Shown here: one piece after another, positions 5,702-6,571 of the stretch | How positions within the stretch are numbered: position 1 is the stretch's first letter | How the letters are laid out: every line of letters begins with the position of its first letter | Origin: a bacterium | GTDB lineage: Bacteria; Auribacterota; UBA3054; B51-G9 | Direction of reading: 5' to 3' | Assembly (NCBI GenBank): GCA_029939815.1 | Contig: JAOZSF010000117.1 | Coordinates: forward strand, 1 to 6,571 | DNA: 6,571 bases | Notes under the pieces: generated by a model | What the model saw: only the letters and a program-made list of their open reading frames with translations | Told to the model about the DNA's origin: nothing | Database searches by the model: none | Program-made: the position numbers and the translations under genes

Positions 5702-6529
5702 AAAAACGGCTCGGGAACACCGGTCCCTGTGAGTAAAACCCGGGTTGTACCGTCATTTCCAAGCAATGAAATAATATTCGTATAGCCGCCTTCGGTGTCC
5801 GGTGTGAAATCAATATTAATTACATCCGAAGTCGGCGCAACAGCCGAATAAACATTGGTGGCAAGAGCAAACGGAAATGCGCTGCCGGTTATTGTTCCCA
5901 AGGTCGTTCCCCCTCCTCCGTTTGCGATTTCCATTGGGAGGGTTTTAGAGCTTCCGACAGCAACATCGCCGAAATTAATTACGCAGTCAACAACAGTTTT
6001 TGGATTTGAATCTCCTGTTTTTTCGTTACTGAAACCGGAAATATGAAATGATCCGGCACCGGTAGGATAAGCTGTAATAATAAATGTTCCGTCAGCTGAA
6101 GCAACATATTTATACTGAGAGTTTTGCTGTTTCCTGAAATGCCTGATACGGGAACAACGCTACCGCCATTAATAAAATTCACTGAGCCGCAGAACTCATA
6201 ATTTGCCAAGAACCATTTGACACACATCGGAGAATCATTAAGAACATTAGTAGCACTATAATATCCACCCAAACAGATTGTGACGGTAAATGTTAGACAG
6301 AGTTGCCGGTTGAGGTGTTGAAGTAAAACCTTGCGCGGGACCGGTTATTGCACTGAATCCGCCTGTATTACCGGCTTTTACCCAGTAGTAATAATTCTGT
6401 CCGACAGACGTTGTCGCATCTTCATAAGCATTGGTTGTAAGACCTGAAACAAGTTCAGCTGCCGTTGGAAAGTCATTGGAAATGTTTCTCAATAATGTGT
6501 AATTATCCGCAACAGAAACATCGAATTTT

Positions 6530-6548
6530 CCGCGGTCAAAGACCGCGG
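6530..6548. repeat. GC-rich inverted repeat inside the FN3-region coding sequence
   Basis: CCGCGGTC-AAA-GACCGCGG is a perfect 8-bp stem with a 3-base loop, far more GC-rich than its surroundings, and lies in codons for AAVFDRGKF. It sits where the protein fits the FN3 pattern poorly, so it may mark an insertion, a rearrangement or simple chance. Confidence 0.4.
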
Positions 6549-6571
6549 CCACAAATTCACCTTCAAGCCTT

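Larger units (their letters stand above)
5662..6571 (-). pseudogene. C-terminal part of a secreted FN3/choice-of-anchor-D protein with PEP-CTERM-like tail, frameshifted; 5' end outside window
   Basis: The gene is open from the right edge. The first part (6570 to about 6301) is an FN3-like domain: YTLLRNISND, SGLTTNAYEDATTSVGQNYY, YWVKAGNTGGFSAITGPAQG. The reading then moves by one base near 6300 (that frame stops at 6256) into GGYYSATNVLNDSP...SVVPVSGISGNSKT. It moves back near 6120, next to an AAAA run, to YVASADGTFIITAYPTGAGS. A choice-of-anchor-D/ASH-like domain follows (5988-5719: INFGDVAVGSSKTL, INIDFTPDTEGGYTNI, VLLTGTG). The end is VPEP (5718-5707), FLFTIYHLLFIIL and a single Lys. VPEP plus a hydrophobic stretch is the PEP-CTERM pattern, which exosortases recognise for export-linked surface anchoring, but the basic end is nearly absent. 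The two shifts are opposite in sign and restore the frame. Gene decay and consensus errors near a contig end are both possible. The first ~20 residues at the edge fit FN3 less well. Confidence 0.68.

Noticed and set aside
5581..5710. CRISPR array or tRNA
   Set aside because: The heptamer repeats are contiguous with no spacers, and the hairpin has no cloverleaf features.

Overview
The window looks like a chromosomal segment of an AT-rich, diderm (outer-membrane) bacterium. Evidence for an outer membrane is two lipoproteins with lipoboxes, an OmpA-type peptidoglycan-binding protein, and an O-antigen ligase/polymerase-like membrane protein. At the right edge is the C-terminal part of a secreted FN3/choice-of-anchor-D-type protein that ends in VPEP plus a hydrophobic stretch, i.e. 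a PEP-CTERM-like sorting tail. PEP-CTERM tails imply an exosortase elsewhere in the genome. Together with the protein style, this suggests the PVC group (Lentisphaerota/Kiritimatiellota-like) as a tentative guess, not a demonstrated placement.

Layout. (1) 68-2296, plus strand: a 742-residue Wzy/WaaL-type polytopic protein with an unusual C-terminal, probably periplasmic, beta-rich extension. (2) 2297-2455: a short convergent intergenic region with no convincing terminator. (3) 5452 down to 2456, minus strand: five tightly packed genes that read as one operon. In transcription order they are a small zinc-ribbon protein, a DedA-family membrane protein, a glycine-zipper/OmpA lipoprotein (start overlapping the DedA stop as ATGA), a second lipoprotein, and a MazG-like nucleotide pyrophosphohydrolase. 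A good sigma-70-type promoter (TTGCAA, 17 bp, TATAAT) lies at 5550-5522, with dyad symmetry in its spacer and over its -35 box. The transcribed leader carries two overlapping 16-bp perfect palindromes. (4) 5585-5630: a very strong hairpin, a 38-bp perfect palindrome plus flanking pairs, separating the operon from the next minus-strand gene. (5) 6571 down to 5662, minus strand: the 3' part of the PEP-CTERM-like secreted protein, interrupted by two mutually compensating frameshifts.

The most interesting point is the PEP-CTERM-like tail. Its transmembrane stretch is encoded by a 7-nt tandem repeat (ATTTAYY). The ATTTATT unit encodes the same hydrophobic heptapeptide cycle in all three frames, so the segment stays hydrophobic whatever the copy number, but copy number decides which frame exits the repeat. 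As sequenced the tail ends in LLFIILK. One more repeat would make it end in a basic KVRK, as expected of a complete sorting signal. This is a testable candidate for slippage-controlled surface anchoring.

The operon mixes envelope functions (lipid-carrier transport by DedA, peptidoglycan tethering by OmpA) with a house-cleaning NTP pyrophosphohydrolase. The shared theme is envelope maintenance, but no pathway can be proven from this window.
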